Positions 1-9,555 of a stretch of DNA of 64,000 bases are shown here, one piece after another (the first letter of the stretch is position 1; the number at the start of each line of letters is the position of its first letter). Both the position numbers and the translations under genes were made by a program. The stretch spans positions 787,623-851,622 of the forward strand of contig BJOX01000049.1 in the NCBI GenBank assembly GCA_009731375.1, in the 5' to 3' direction. The notes under the pieces are model-generated. The model made no database searches. It was not told the DNA's origin and was given only the letters and a program-made list of their open reading frames with translations. Source of the DNA: Paulinella micropora. Taxonomy: Eukaryota; Cercozoa; Imbricatea; Euglyphida.

Positions 1-379
1 TGGTCTCTGATCCAGAAGAGAGAAAGAAGATACAGCATATCAAGTTTGGGGACACACACACCCACCTTGAATTACTCGATGCTATCTTTGGGGTGTACAC
101 TCAAACCCTGATTTGGGAACGTACATACGGCCCACGATGTGAGGGTTACCTCCAGTACACAAACCCAAGAGCAACGGCCAGATTCCTCGCGACTGGTCAG
201 GAGGCAGTCGATGTAACAAAAATGAAGACCTATCTGGGTTCGAAAAACTCGAGTGACATATTTCATTTTTTTACAATGGAAATAAAGGCCTTGGAAGAGG
301 GGAAGGCAGAGATGGAAAAAAGCATTAAGGCAGCAGGAGAAACTCATCCTGTGATTGATGAGTTAGAGAAGACCGACAG
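1..379 (+). pseudogene. Fragment of LTR-element gag
   Basis: This is an internal piece of the same Gag protein that is complete at 2513-5212. Bases 1-379 match 3030-3408 with only a few substitutions, for example Y for N, D for G and E for E-synonymous changes in the middle. It has no start or stop of its own, is open at the window edge and ends at a 10-N gap. It could be a second genomic copy of the element or an allelic or unplaced contig end joined here by scaffolding. The substitutions argue against an exact assembly duplicate. Function follows that of the complete copy: a retrotransposon structural protein. Confidence 0.75.
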
Positions 380-389
380 NNNNNNNNNN

Positions 390-634
390 CTCTCACTTAG
401 ATTGCCATATTCGGCCACAAACCTCGCTTCCTCCTCGCTCCTCTCCTTCTCGACTTCCGACTCTCCTATCCGCCCAGGGGCGAGCAGTCGGTCCTCTGGT
501 CCTCCTGTTTCATAGGAAGGAACTGCCAGATCTCCGTCCCCAAGAGGGCCAACGTTATCCTCCTGGTCTATTGGGGTTCTCTCATTCTCTCCTCCTTCTT
601 CATTCCAATATGCTTCTTCAGACCTAGAAGACAT
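390..634 (-). pseudogene. Start of a second, related gag (minus strand)
   Basis: This short open frame begins with ATG at 634 and runs leftward into the gap at 380-389. The product is acidic and rich in E, G and S, with no recognised domain. Its 5' leader (635 to about 1393) is an imperfect inverted copy of the leader of the plus-strand gag at 2513. By position it is therefore the N-terminus of a related Gag in the opposite orientation. I infer a retrotransposon fragment, not a host gene. Confidence 0.45.
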
Positions 635-2510
635 GGTCTCGGAAGGAATACAAAGGAGATAGATCTGTTTCTACTCCGTAATTACTCTGTTCGTCTCTGA
701 GGAACGAATAGAGAGGAAAGATGAAAAGACAGTGTAGAGAGAGAGTCTCACCTCTATGTCTTATGTGTTTTTGTTTGTGAGAAAGAAGTAGTCTATACGA
801 CTTTCTCTGAAAACTTGATCTCCTTCTCCACTCCTCTTTTCTTTTTCTCTTTTTGTTGTTGTATCTGTTATGAGGTACGAGGACCTACGTACAGATAATG
901 TCAAAGAGGCTCGAGAAACACTCCTTGAGAAGTCGACCTGTCGTCGGACACTTGTTCAGACCTATTGTCGAAAAACAGTCAGGGATTTGCAAAAATACTC
1001 TGATGTATGTGTTTTGAGAGGCAACTAAGTGCACAGACTTGAAAGGAGGAGTACTACGCTCGTGTCCTTCAAGTTTGTTTGTAACTGTGAGTGTTTGTTT
1101 GTACGTCTGTTGACCTACTCTGTCTCTGTCTCAAGAGAGAACACAAGAACAGCTATGAGGTCTGGTGTCTGGCCTCCTTATGAGGACACAGATACAGGCT
1201 GTGTAGAGGGTACTGAGACACCTACTCACAAACGCCTAGACGTCTGGTTTTGCAAAAGGAGCTGTGTGGGGATGTGCTGGAGTATTTGTTTTTTTGGAAC
1301 ACATACTCAGAAGAGATAGGTCTGTCTAATTTTTCTTTCTGCTGTTCCAAAAACAAGCCAGAAAAGAAATCAGCCTTGTGCTGGTGACTCCAATGTTACA
1401 ATCCCTGAAGATAGCTCGATAAAAAGTCGGTAATACAACCAGACACAAATCGCCCAAAGGAGAATGATGTCTCGTTATATTAGCTCAGTTGTAGGCATCA
1501 CCCCCCGGATAGCCGGTAAAAAGTATCTTTTCCTGGTGGCAGGTGCACCAGCTTGTTTTTCAGTATTATTTGTCCGGATTGGACCTGATGCCATTTTATT
1601 CCTGGTCTGTTGCCGTTTTCCTTTTTGGCTTCACTGAGCTAATATAACGAGACATCATTCTCATTCTTGAGGACTGTGTTTGGTTGTATTACCGACTTTT
1701 TACGAGCTATCGTTGGGGGCATTACATTTGGAGTCCACATCACTAGGGTGATTTCTTTCTGCTTTGCCACACAGGCAACAGAGTGAATTTTCACTGACCT
1801 GTCTCACACGGGGACGTCAGACGAAAACAAATACTCCAACACAGCTCCCTCATAACTCTTTCACAAAACAAATAATTTGATTGGTCTCAAGCAGGTGTCT
1901 CGTACCCTCTAGCCCAATCAGTATCTGTGTGCTCACAAGGAGACATCAGATACAAACTCTCTGTCGTTCTTGCTGTTCTCACACAGAGACCAAGAAGAAG
2001 GAGGTGGACAGAAGAGTGAAGGAACACACACAAAACACAAACAAGCATAGGGACAGGAGCACAACACTCTACCCTTCTAGTTTGTGCATTTATCTGCATT
2101 ATCTCACACATACGTCAGAGTATTTTTGCAAATCTCTGATCGTTTTCTAAAGGTAGGTCTGAGAACCTATCCGACCGACTGTCGACTTCTCAAGGAGAGC
2201 TTTTCTAGCTTCTCTATTACTATCTGTGTGTAGGTCCAAGTGCCTCATACTAGATACAATATAGAAAAGAAGGAGGAGAAAGTAATCTGAGTAAGGAGAA
2301 CAAGAAATCGGAGAAAGTCTCAAAGACTATTTTTCTCAAACAAAAACAAACATACAAACAGTGTTTCATAGAGGACAGGGAATCTTATCCTACCCTCTCT
2401 ATTAGTTTCTCTCTTCACTAGTCAATCGACTGAAGGAGGAACAGAACACAAACGAACAAAAACCAAACATAGGAGCTGACACTGTCCTCCTGTTGATCAC
2501 TACTACGACA
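635..2510. repeat. Large imperfect inverted repeat: two head-to-head LTR/leader arms
   Basis: The left arm (635-1393) and right arm (1727-2510) are diverged reverse complements. Shared blocks include GCAAAAATACTCTGA near 989 against its complement near 2116. A block around GGACCTACGTACAGATA near 880 matches its complement near 2230. Each arm leads outward into a gag start. The simplest reading is the LTRs and leaders of two related elements lying head-to-head. The arms meet at a foldback element (1394-1726). No long host ORF is supported in this stretch. Confidence 0.6.
1394..1726. mobile_element. Foldback/MITE-like element, copy 1
   Basis: The two ends, about 95 bp each (1394-1489 and about 1631-1726), are inverted repeats. 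They share the string GATAGCTCG..AAAAAGTCGG and the block AATGATGTCTCGTTATATTAGC. The tips read TGTTACAAT and GGCATTACA, and there is no coding capacity. Part of it (1490-1726) is the reverse complement of repeats at 57231 and 58242. It is therefore a dispersed, probably non-autonomous DNA transposon. It sits exactly at the symmetry point of the inverted LTR arms. Confidence 0.65.
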
Positions 2511-2512
2511 TC

Positions 2513-5212
2513 ATGTCGACAGAGACCGCCGAAGTGAGTGAATTCTCGGAGGCAGATCAAAGAAGAGAAGAAGAAGAAGCAGGAGGAGGAGGAGGAAGAG
2601 GATTGAATGAAGGAGGAGGAGGAAGAGGACTGAATGGAGGAGGAGGAGGAGATGAAGGAGTAGGAGGAGGAGTAGAAGAGGGCTGGGATGATGAAGGAAG
2701 ATATGGAGGAGACGAAGATGAAGGAGGATTTGAACAAGAAGAGACGGGAGGAGGAGGAGCATATGGTAATCCCTTACCACCTGCCTACACGGGAGGAGGA
2801 GGACGAAAAATGATCGACTTGATTCATAGTGATGGAGAGGAGATCACAGTGGAGGAACAACAGTGGGTGCAAGACCACTATGACCTCACTAAAGAAGAGT
2901 TTGATAACAAGATGGGGGTAGAGAAGGATACCTATGTGTGGATCCCTCAGGATCAAAGAAGAGAGAAAAGTCGTGCTAAAAAGGATGTCTATATCCTATT
3001 ATCAAACACAGCACAGCTCCTCGGCAAACTGGTCTCTGATCCAGAAGAGAGAAAGAAGATACAGCATATCAAGTTTGGGGACACACACACCCACCTTGAA
3101 TTACTCGATGCTATCTTTGGGGTGTACACTCAAACCCTGATTTGGGAACGTACATACGGCCCACGATGTGAGGGTTACCTCCAGTACACAAACCCAAGAG
3201 CAACGGCCAGATTCCTCGCGACTGGTCAGGAGGCAGTCGATGTAACAAAAATGAAGACCAATCTGGGTTCGAAAAACTCGAGTGGCATATTTCATTTTTT
3301 TACAATGGAAATAAAGGCCTTGGAGGAGGGGAAGGCAGAGATGGAAAAAAGCATTAAGGCAGCAGGAGAAACTCATCCTGTGATTGATGAGTTAGAGAAG
3401 ACCGACAGAGTTCTGACCAAGATCAGACTGTTGATGGGTGCGTTACTGCACAAGGAGGCATGGAAGAGATGGATTCCTACCAAGGATCACTCTGTCCTTA
3501 AATCACTTAGTAACGCACCACCGGTCGCCAACAAAGCAGGTGTTGACCAATATGTGGAGAAATATAATTTTCTCAGATCTGCTTCTGAATTGGTGGCCTT
3601 TATCACTCATGCTCAAAAGCTGGTGATATCTGAGAAGAAGAAGGCGAAAGAGAATGAGGAGTTCGAGAAGACGATGAGACTGGAAAGAATGAAAGCAAAA
3701 GTGAGTGGTGCAAAGACACACCCTCCGACATATTTGACCCCACCAGCTCCTGCCCCACCAGCCCCTGCACCCTCGGGCTCAACTACGGTGGTGGTCACAA
3801 ACACGGAGAAGAAGGACAGACAGAACATCATAAATGCCTTCAAGGGGAAGAAAGGAGGAGTGGCAAGTCTCATGCTATATGCCAAGACGAGCTCAGACAA
3901 AGACTCTGATGCTTCGCTTTTGAGCAAGCTCAAAGAGATCAATGCCTGCATGAAGGCTTTTCCTTGCGACGAAACGCAGGAATACGAGGCCCTTGTTACT
4001 GTTTTTGACCAATCTCTAGTCTCGGAGGGATTTGATCTGACACAGTACAAGTTTTTGAGAAAGAAGGAGGAGATTAAGAGAAACAATGCAACAGGCCTAG
4101 ACGCTCAGTGTGAACTGGCGGTGGCCACACTCATTTCATATTTTCAATCTCATGGATACCAGCATCTCTGCACTGGTACTCTCATAGGATTTGAAATCTT
4201 TGAGACAGTGGCGATGAGTTTGAGGAGTGCTGTTGGCTTGGCGGCGACCCTTACGGAGGTAGTTTCCTCCTATGGGCTATTCTATGGCCGCAAGTCGATC
4301 ATCCTCTATTTCTTTTCGGCGTTACACACAGTTAACCCGAGTAAGCTTACTCAGCTCATACAACAATGCTCGACGTTTAGCTCAGTGAAGTCCAAGAACT
4401 TCCTCGAGACACACGTGTTCGAAAATACGGTTCAAAGCGTTGCTCCGTCAGCACTGTTTCAAGAAGTGATGAGTGCATGCTCAAACATGGACTCGCTCAC
4501 GGAGGCACATACGGCACAGGCAGGCGGTGTACCTGTTGGCGCACAAGCCACGTACACAAACAGAGTTGCCGGTTGGAAGAGACAGAGAGAGCCAGACCTG
4601 AAGACCGCATGTTGGAGGTGGTTCGCGGGCTTGCAGTGTAAGGCACAGATGGAGAACAGAGACTGCTCTTTCAATCATGATAGGCAGAACCCAACAGCAA
4701 GGGCAAATTTTCTGAGCAGGACGGAAGGCAAGGAACCGGGCCTTTTCAATATGCTTCAGATTGCCGCTGTGAACGAAGGTTGGTATGCCAATATGTGTGA
4801 TGATGAGGAGTTACGAGAGGCAATCATTACCTACATGAAGAGGATGAAGGAGAAGAAGGAGGAAAGGGAGAGACAAAAGAACTTAAAGGCCTCTCAAAGA
4901 GGACGAGAAGGAGGAGCAGGAGCAGGAGGAGGAGGAGGAGGAGGAGGAGGAGGACGAGGACGAGGAACATGGAGAGGAGCCTCGAGGTGGCAGGGAACCC
5001 CTCAGAGAGGAAGAGGAGGAGGTCGGGGATATACCCCTTATGGAGGGAGAGCTGTTCGAGCTCCAGCCCCCCCACCCAGAGGAGGAGGAGGCTCGTGGGC
5101 AAGCTCCAACCCGAATTTCGGTCGAGCTCAGGCCTACAACACTGCCTCGGAGACCGATACGTCATCCTACCCGGACACTACTCAAGGTAATCGTTTCGAG
5201 GTGGTGGAATGA
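2513..5212 (+). CDS. LTR-retrotransposon Gag-like protein with CCCH finger and RGG tail
   Basis: This is an 899-residue intact ORF starting at ATG 2513. The first ~100 residues are Gly/Glu-rich low complexity. A long mixed helical central region resembles a capsid-type Gag, but I cannot assign it to a named family. Cys700, Cys709, Cys718 and His722 form a CCCH zinc-finger pattern (C-x8-C-x8-C-x3-H), a possible RNA-binding module. The last ~100 residues are Arg/Gly-rich (RGG-like), typical of nucleic-acid binding. It ends in TGA at 5210-5212 and the same frame reopens at once into the protease-like ORF. With its leader arm upstream it reads as the gag of an LTR element. The CCCH finger in place of a CCHC knuckle is unusual but recurs in the unrelated gag at 36.2 kb. 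Confidence 0.7.
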   Translation: MSTETAEVSEFSEADQRREEEEAGGGGGRGLNEGGGGRGLNGGGGGDEGVGGGVEEGWDDEGRYGGDEDEGGFEQEETGGGGAYGNPLPPAYTGGGGRKMIDLIHSDGEEITVEEQQWVQDHYDLTKEEFDNKMGVEKDTYVWIPQDQRREKSRAKKDVYILLSNTAQLLGKLVSDPEERKKIQHIKFGDTHTHLELLDAIFGVYTQTLIWERTYGPRCEGYLQYTNPRATARFLATGQEAVDVTKMKTNLGSKNSSGIFHFFTMEIKALEEGKAEMEKSIKAAGETHPVIDELEKTDRVLTKIRLLMGALLHKEAWKRWIPTKDHSVLKSLSNAPPVANKAGVDQYVEKYNFLRSASELVAFITHAQKLVISEKKKAKENEEFEKTMRLERMKAKVSGAKTHPPTYLTPPAPAPPAPAPSGSTTVVVTNTEKKDRQNIINAFKGKKGGVASLMLYAKTSSDKDSDASLLSKLKEINACMKAFPCDETQEYEALVTVFDQSLVSEGFDLTQYKFLRKKEEIKRNNATGLDAQCELAVATLISYFQSHGYQHLCTGTLIGFEIFETVAMSLRSAVGLAATLTEVVSSYGLFYGRKSIILYFFSALHTVNPSKLTQLIQQCSTFSSVKSKNFLETHVFENTVQSVAPSALFQEVMSACSNMDSLTEAHTAQAGGVPVGAQATYTNRVAGWKRQREPDLKTACWRWFAGLQCKAQMENRDCSFNHDRQNPTARANFLSRTEGKEPGLFNMLQIAAVNEGWYANMCDDEELREAIITYMKRMKEKKEERERQKNLKASQRGREGGAGAGGGGGGGGGGRGRGTWRGASRWQGTPQRGRGGGRGYTPYGGRAVRAPAPPPRGGGGSWASSNPNFGRAQAYNTASETDTSSYPDTTQGNRFEVVE

Positions 5213-6805
5213 CTGGAGGGGGAAGAAGAGAGGAAGGAGAAGACTGTGAAGTTTAACCCTAAAGTCACAGTGCTTTCTAATGCTGTTGTGCAGACTGGGC
5301 CAACGCTTCCTCTATGTGAAAACAAAGATGTGGGTACACAGAGACTGCAGCCCCAAGGTAGTCTCATACCCGTTCATACAGCACGGTTACCAATGATAAC
5401 TGATGCAAATAGGAAGGCGAGACTTGCGATGGAGGCGAGGAGGCCAATGGCAGACGTATCGCCTCGGCCAAGCAAACAACCACGAACAGACTCAATGTCT
5501 ACGGTCGCGGCGGGTGGCGAGCAAAAAGACAATGTGTGTACTCAAGTACCACAAGACAATGTCGCTCACATAGTAAACGTACCAGTACCGCAGAATAATA
5601 ACAATGTTAATGAGGTGAAGCAGGAGAAGAAGAAGGAGGAGTTGAAAAACTTAGAGACAAGACTCCAAAATTTGGAACGTAAAGTTCTTGTTCTCGCAGC
5701 CAATATACACAGGCCCGATGCTCTGTGTTATACGGAACTTTATTGTGAAACATTGAAGACAATATTAAAAGTTGGTAATGATACGATGGCGAATATTAAT
5801 ATTGTCGGCCGGAAGTTTTTAAATCGATACCGGGACTGGGTGGACGGAAATATGAAAAAGTCAACGGGCACTCTCAAAGGAGTGAGCAGCCGGACGGATA
5901 TCACGGGAATCATCACACTGACCTTTAAATTGAAATCCGCACGAGTATACCGTATGGACCTCTATGTCGTCCCCGGTTACCACGGGTCAATATTACTATC
6001 GTATGACCAATTGGCTACGATGGGGGCTGTGATTGATTGCGCCGCACGGCGAGTGATATATGGAGTAAAAAGAGGAGAAGAGAACGATATTGATCCCTTC
6101 AACGCTACTGACTCTTATGAGGCTTATGAGCTGAGTCTAGCGACGGATCACAAAAAGATGGCCATCGCACATGAGGCACTTGAGGTGTACGTTCACCCCC
6201 ATGTCGTAAGACCGGATGAACTGTCCTGGACCGACAATTGGGAATCCCAAGTGTGCACTGTCACAGTTCCGACATGCCATTGGGACAAAAAGTCTATTGA
6301 TGACTTAATCGAGAAGCGAAAGGAGGAGATTATATGTGTCGCACAAAGAAGCCCGTCGTTGGCGAGATTCGCGGAAGGAGTAGGAACAGATGTCCATATT
6401 ACTAACGGATACTGTTTCCATGCGAAAGTAGGAGAAGAAAAAAGGGAGGCGTTTGTACCAAGGAGAACGGGGCGAATCCCGGATACTCCACCAGAAACTA
6501 TTAAAAGTTTTATTACTGATTTCTGGGGTGACGAGCCCACGTGGCCCCGTTCACTGTCTGAAGTGAAGAAATGCTTACGGACTTTATTCGAAAATAATAA
6601 GCCGTATACTATTATCCTGCCATATAATGAGAAGGCGATATGGGCGCAGGAAATAAGGGACCGGCTTATTGATCTACCACCTTTTACCTGCCTGGGGCGC
6701 ACCATACAACGCTCCATCAACACGCAATATCATCCCCTCTTTGCCCTCTCTATCAATTGCATCAGATGGGTAGGCAAATACCGGATCTTGCATGCGGGCA
6801 TTTAA
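5213..6805 (+). CDS. Retropepsin-like protease region of the same element, 3'-truncated
   Basis: This frame is in phase with gag and separated from it only by the TGA at 5210-5212. The first possible initiator here is a GTG at 5246, and the first ATG comes some 50 codons later, so stop-codon readthrough fits better than a new start. A coiled Lys/Glu stretch lies near residues 125-150 (counted from 5246). A retropepsin-like fold follows: D179-T180-M181 at the usual D-T/S-G position, then ITGIITLTFKL and LYVVPGYHGSILLSYDQLAT, and VIDCAARRVIY, resembling the later strands of the fold. Met at the third position of the catalytic triad is abnormal. The element sequence is lost near 6680, where the minus-strand copia element begins. 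The last ~40 codons are read from copia antisense sequence and are not genuine. Confidence 0.55.
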   Translation: MEGEEERKEKTVKFNPKVTVLSNAVVQTGPTLPLCENKDVGTQRLQPQGSLIPVHTARLPMITDANRKARLAMEARRPMADVSPRPSKQPRTDSMSTVAAGGEQKDNVCTQVPQDNVAHIVNVPVPQNNNNVNEVKQEKKKEELKNLETRLQNLERKVLVLAANIHRPDALCYTELYCETLKTILKVGNDTMANINIVGRKFLNRYRDWVDGNMKKSTGTLKGVSSRTDITGIITLTFKLKSARVYRMDLYVVPGYHGSILLSYDQLATMGAVIDCAARRVIYGVKRGEENDIDPFNATDSYEAYELSLATDHKKMAIAHEALEVYVHPHVVRPDELSWTDNWESQVCTVTVPTCHWDKKSIDDLIEKRKEEIICVAQRSPSLARFAEGVGTDVHITNGYCFHAKVGEEKREAFVPRRTGRIPDTPPETIKSFITDFWGDEPTWPRSLSEVKKCLRTLFENNKPYTIILPYNEKAIWAQEIRDRLIDLPPFTCLGRTIQRSINTQYHPLFALSINCIRWVGKYRILHAGI

Positions 6806-7090
6806 GTAAGCATTTTTGAAATCAATTCCGTAAAGCTTATTGCCATGCCAGGCAGTTAGTTTGGCAAGCATGAGCAGTGAGCGGTGTGAGGCACAAGGAA
6901 CAAACAATTGATCAGGGTTGAAACTAACTCCTGGCTCTAACATGTCTCCTCTTAAAGCTAATCTAGACTTAACAGACTTCCTTCCGTTCCCGTCTATCTT
7001 TACTTTGTGAACCCATGTGAGCCTAACTATCTTGCTAACACCAGCCTTTCTGGCTTCGCTATAGTTAACCCATGTGTATGTCTTAAAGTC
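6675..7090 (-). pseudogene. Copia reverse transcriptase, N-terminal half
   Basis: The minus-strand translation contains the landmarks of Ty1/copia RT (RVT_2): a WVHKVK-like segment, GIDFKNAYLNARMQD (first catalytic Asp block) and LYGAPQAGKRW. A stop codon follows directly, at the junction with the upstream plus-strand element near 6675-6680. The YVDD box and RNase H are therefore absent. The frame differs from that of the linker upstream, so a frameshift lies near 7030-7080. Confidence 0.8.
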
Positions 7091-7497
7091 CTAAGAGATT
7101 GTATCTCTTTCTCCATGCCCTTTAATAGCTCTTTCGCTGTCAATCCCTGCTTAGCTATCTCTTCAGGCACACGAATGTTAAAATAAAGCAAATGTTCATT
7201 TGGTTCATTCATGCATCTGTCATAACATAACATAGCACTCTCCAACTCTCCAGCAGGCAATACGGACTCTCCTTCACTTACCTCGTACTTATTGATCTCA
7301 GAATCTAGCATCTTCTCTAGTCTGTCCTCAAATTGAACAAAGTGAGAAGGCTTAGGTTGTTTTCTAACTTTTAACCTCTCTTTGGGGGCACACTTCTGCT
7401 TCACCATGCCAGTGCGCATTTTACTCTCCCAGCCCTCTCCGTATGTCTTCTCTGCCCACTCGTCTCCCCACTCTCTTGCAAGAACTCTCACTCTCAC
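7027..7497 (-). pseudogene. Copia pol linker between integrase and RT
   Basis: This open stretch of 156 codons has charged low-complexity sequence and ends with KGMEKEIQSLR. That resembles the conserved entry segment of copia RT (a variant of the K-A-M-D-E-E-I-Q-S-L theme). It links the integrase C-terminus to the RT block at 6675-7090. The frame changes at its 3' end before RT starts. It has no separate function and is part of pol. Confidence 0.6.
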
Positions 7498-7747
7498 TCC
7501 CTCTAGTTCCTGAACCTCAACTACTTTCTCTTTTCGTTTTAGTTCACTATGCGGTCGTGATGGTGGTTGTTGTGCTTGTGGTGGTTGTTGTTGTGCCTGT
7601 CGTCTTATTCGTTTTCCTTGTTAGCTTCTGTGATCTTGTCACTCTGCTCCCATGTTCTTCCTTTACTAGGCTGCCCACTCTCTTCATATGCTCTTCTCTC
7701 ATGTTGTGCTTGAGGGTCAGATGCATCTGTGCGTGCGTGTGCATGTC
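7498..7747 (-). other. Copia inter-domain spacer, low complexity
   Basis: This spacer lies between the linker ORF and the integrase C-terminus. It is rich in ACA/CAC triplets on the minus strand. No convincing reading frame or site is visible. It is probably the degraded continuation of the integrase tail. Confidence 0.4.
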
Positions 7748-9154
7748 CTAGTCCTGTGTTGGTTGTCTGTGTGGTTGTGTCGGTGGGATGGGTGCAGCTG
7801 TCGGTGTGGTGTCGATGTCCTGTGTTGAAAAGCTGTCTTGTGTTTGTGTGTGTTTGTGATTTATGCTGACTCCCCGTGTCCCCTCCATACTCCCCTTGTC
7901 CTTGTTGACTATCTGACTGACTAACATCATCGACATGGTCATATGTGTCGTCATCGTCATGAATCTGTGTCGTGTCCTCTTGTGTGTGGGTGGTGGTGAC
8001 TGTGGTGGCGGTGGGTGTGGAGTGTGTTTGTTCAACATCGACATCCTTACTCTCACTCGATCCCCCTCAGCTACATCCTCATCCCACTTGACTGTTCTCT
8101 CTGGATGTGCTTCCTTCCCTATCACGTACGGGTTAAACCGCACGTTTCTAACTCCTGTTATCACTTTTCTACCGTCGACCCACACTCTATACAACTCTCT
8201 AAATAAGTCATACCCTAATAGCATAACTTTCTTTCCTCTAAACCGTGCCTTTTTACCTTTGCCTGTATACATTACTCCCATGCAACCTATCGGTCTAAGG
8301 CGTCTTAAAAACGGTTTCCTTCCCAATAATTGCTCAAATGCGAACATCCCCTTCCTAGGCCCTTGGGTGGCAGGCAAAATGTTATGTAGAGTGGTTGCCG
8401 AATGCTCCATCTCTGCCCAGAAAGAAATGGGAAGGTGGGCATGGTAACGCATGGCTCTTGCGGCCCCAGCCGTAATGTCATTGGCTTTTTCAGCGATAGG
8501 GTTGCCATCCTTGTCCCCTGTTGCTGAAGTTTTCCAAATAAACTGACTAGGCTTCCACCACTCAATCACTTCTTTCGGGACATCAAACTCTTGATCACAT
8601 CTAATTTCTTGTACTTTGTTTCTTGTCTGTCTCTCATAAAATGCTACCGCCTGCTTAAAGCAGTCAATAAATTCGTTCTTATGTGCAAGATGATAATCCT
8701 TAATCAACAACGAGTAATCGTCCGTAACCGAAAATTTGTGTCTCTTACCGTGTATTGACCGTGCTGACCACGTTCCGGTGTCTATGTGTAATACTACTCC
8801 TGGCTTACTAGCTCTCTCTATCTTATTAACTTTAAACCTAGGCAACTGCTTCGCCTTACCTATCATGCATGATTCACAAAACTCTACTTTCTTCTCGTCT
8901 CCTACTAGCTTTATGCCAAATGCATTTGCCAGAGCTCTCATCTTCTTAATGCTATAGTGTCCACATGCATAATGGAACAATTCTATATCTACCTTTCTAA
9001 TCGCACCAGGCTTGCAGGGATAAGACGCATACAGCGTTACCTCCCCTGTTTCGCCCTCTGTCTGTCTACGCTCCTGTCTTTCTCTCTTGGGGTTTCCCTC
9101 CCCTTTTACCCACCACACTTCTATTCTTATTGTGTGGGGGTTCATAACGCTCAT
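7748..9154 (-). pseudogene. Copia integrase
   Basis: This is a 468-codon frame. It contains the pre-integrase HHCC zinc-binding site (His61, His66, Cys93, Cys96) and then a retroviral-type integrase core. The acidic triad is visible as Asp125 (HIDTG), Asp187 (CDQEF) and Glu222 (IAEKAN). The C-terminal 100 residues are low complexity (His, Pro, Thr, Met). The role is strand transfer of the element cDNA into host DNA. It overlaps the protease frame by about 90 bp, so the two are joined by a frame change near 9100. That change is either mutational or a base-calling error. The core itself looks catalytically complete. Confidence 0.85.
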
Positions 9155-9555
9155 TGATGTCTAATGGGGTGTCGAATTCATCGTCCCACCTATAAAGAAG
9201 GGTTGACATGAGCCTACCTCTGACAAGTACGTCTTTCTCCTCTAGTCTTATGGGGTGTTTGAGTATGACCAGCTGTCCTTTTTGGTGAATGATAGACCGG
9301 TGATGGGTATTATCCATCCTGCCGGTTGAAGCAATATTCACGGGTAACCTGGCGTCAAGGAGCATGGGCCTTGACACCGTAATTGGTCTACCGTGTCCAT
9401 TGATACGCGTCACTCTTGCCGTCCCCTCCTGTCCTATCTCACACTCTCCATTACCTGTAATTAGCTTGATAGGGGGTACGGACTTTATGTCGTGTAATAT
9501 TTCGGGGTTGCATGCAATGTCTCGTGACGACCCGCTATCCTGAACTATCGTGCTC
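9066..9555 (-). pseudogene. Copia aspartic protease
   Basis: In this frame the catalytic motif D-S-G-S-S lies at 9525-9539. Around it are VQDSGSSRDIACN and, further on, a flap-like and hydrophobic C-terminal segment (GECEIGQEGTARVTR, then ...GRMDNTHH...). The motif corresponds to D-S-G-A/S in Ty1/copia proteases. It processes Gag-Pol. There is no ATG. It is reached by a frame change from the gag-side ORF that stops at 9545. Confidence 0.75.

Noticed and set aside
6674-6805. C-terminal ~40 residues of the plus-strand protease ORF as genuine
   Set aside because: This stretch is the antisense of the copia RT motif L-Y-G-A-P-Q-A-G-K-R-W, so the plus-strand frame is open there by chance.
7935-8447. 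170-residue plus-strand ORF
   Set aside because: It is the antisense shadow of the copia integrase.
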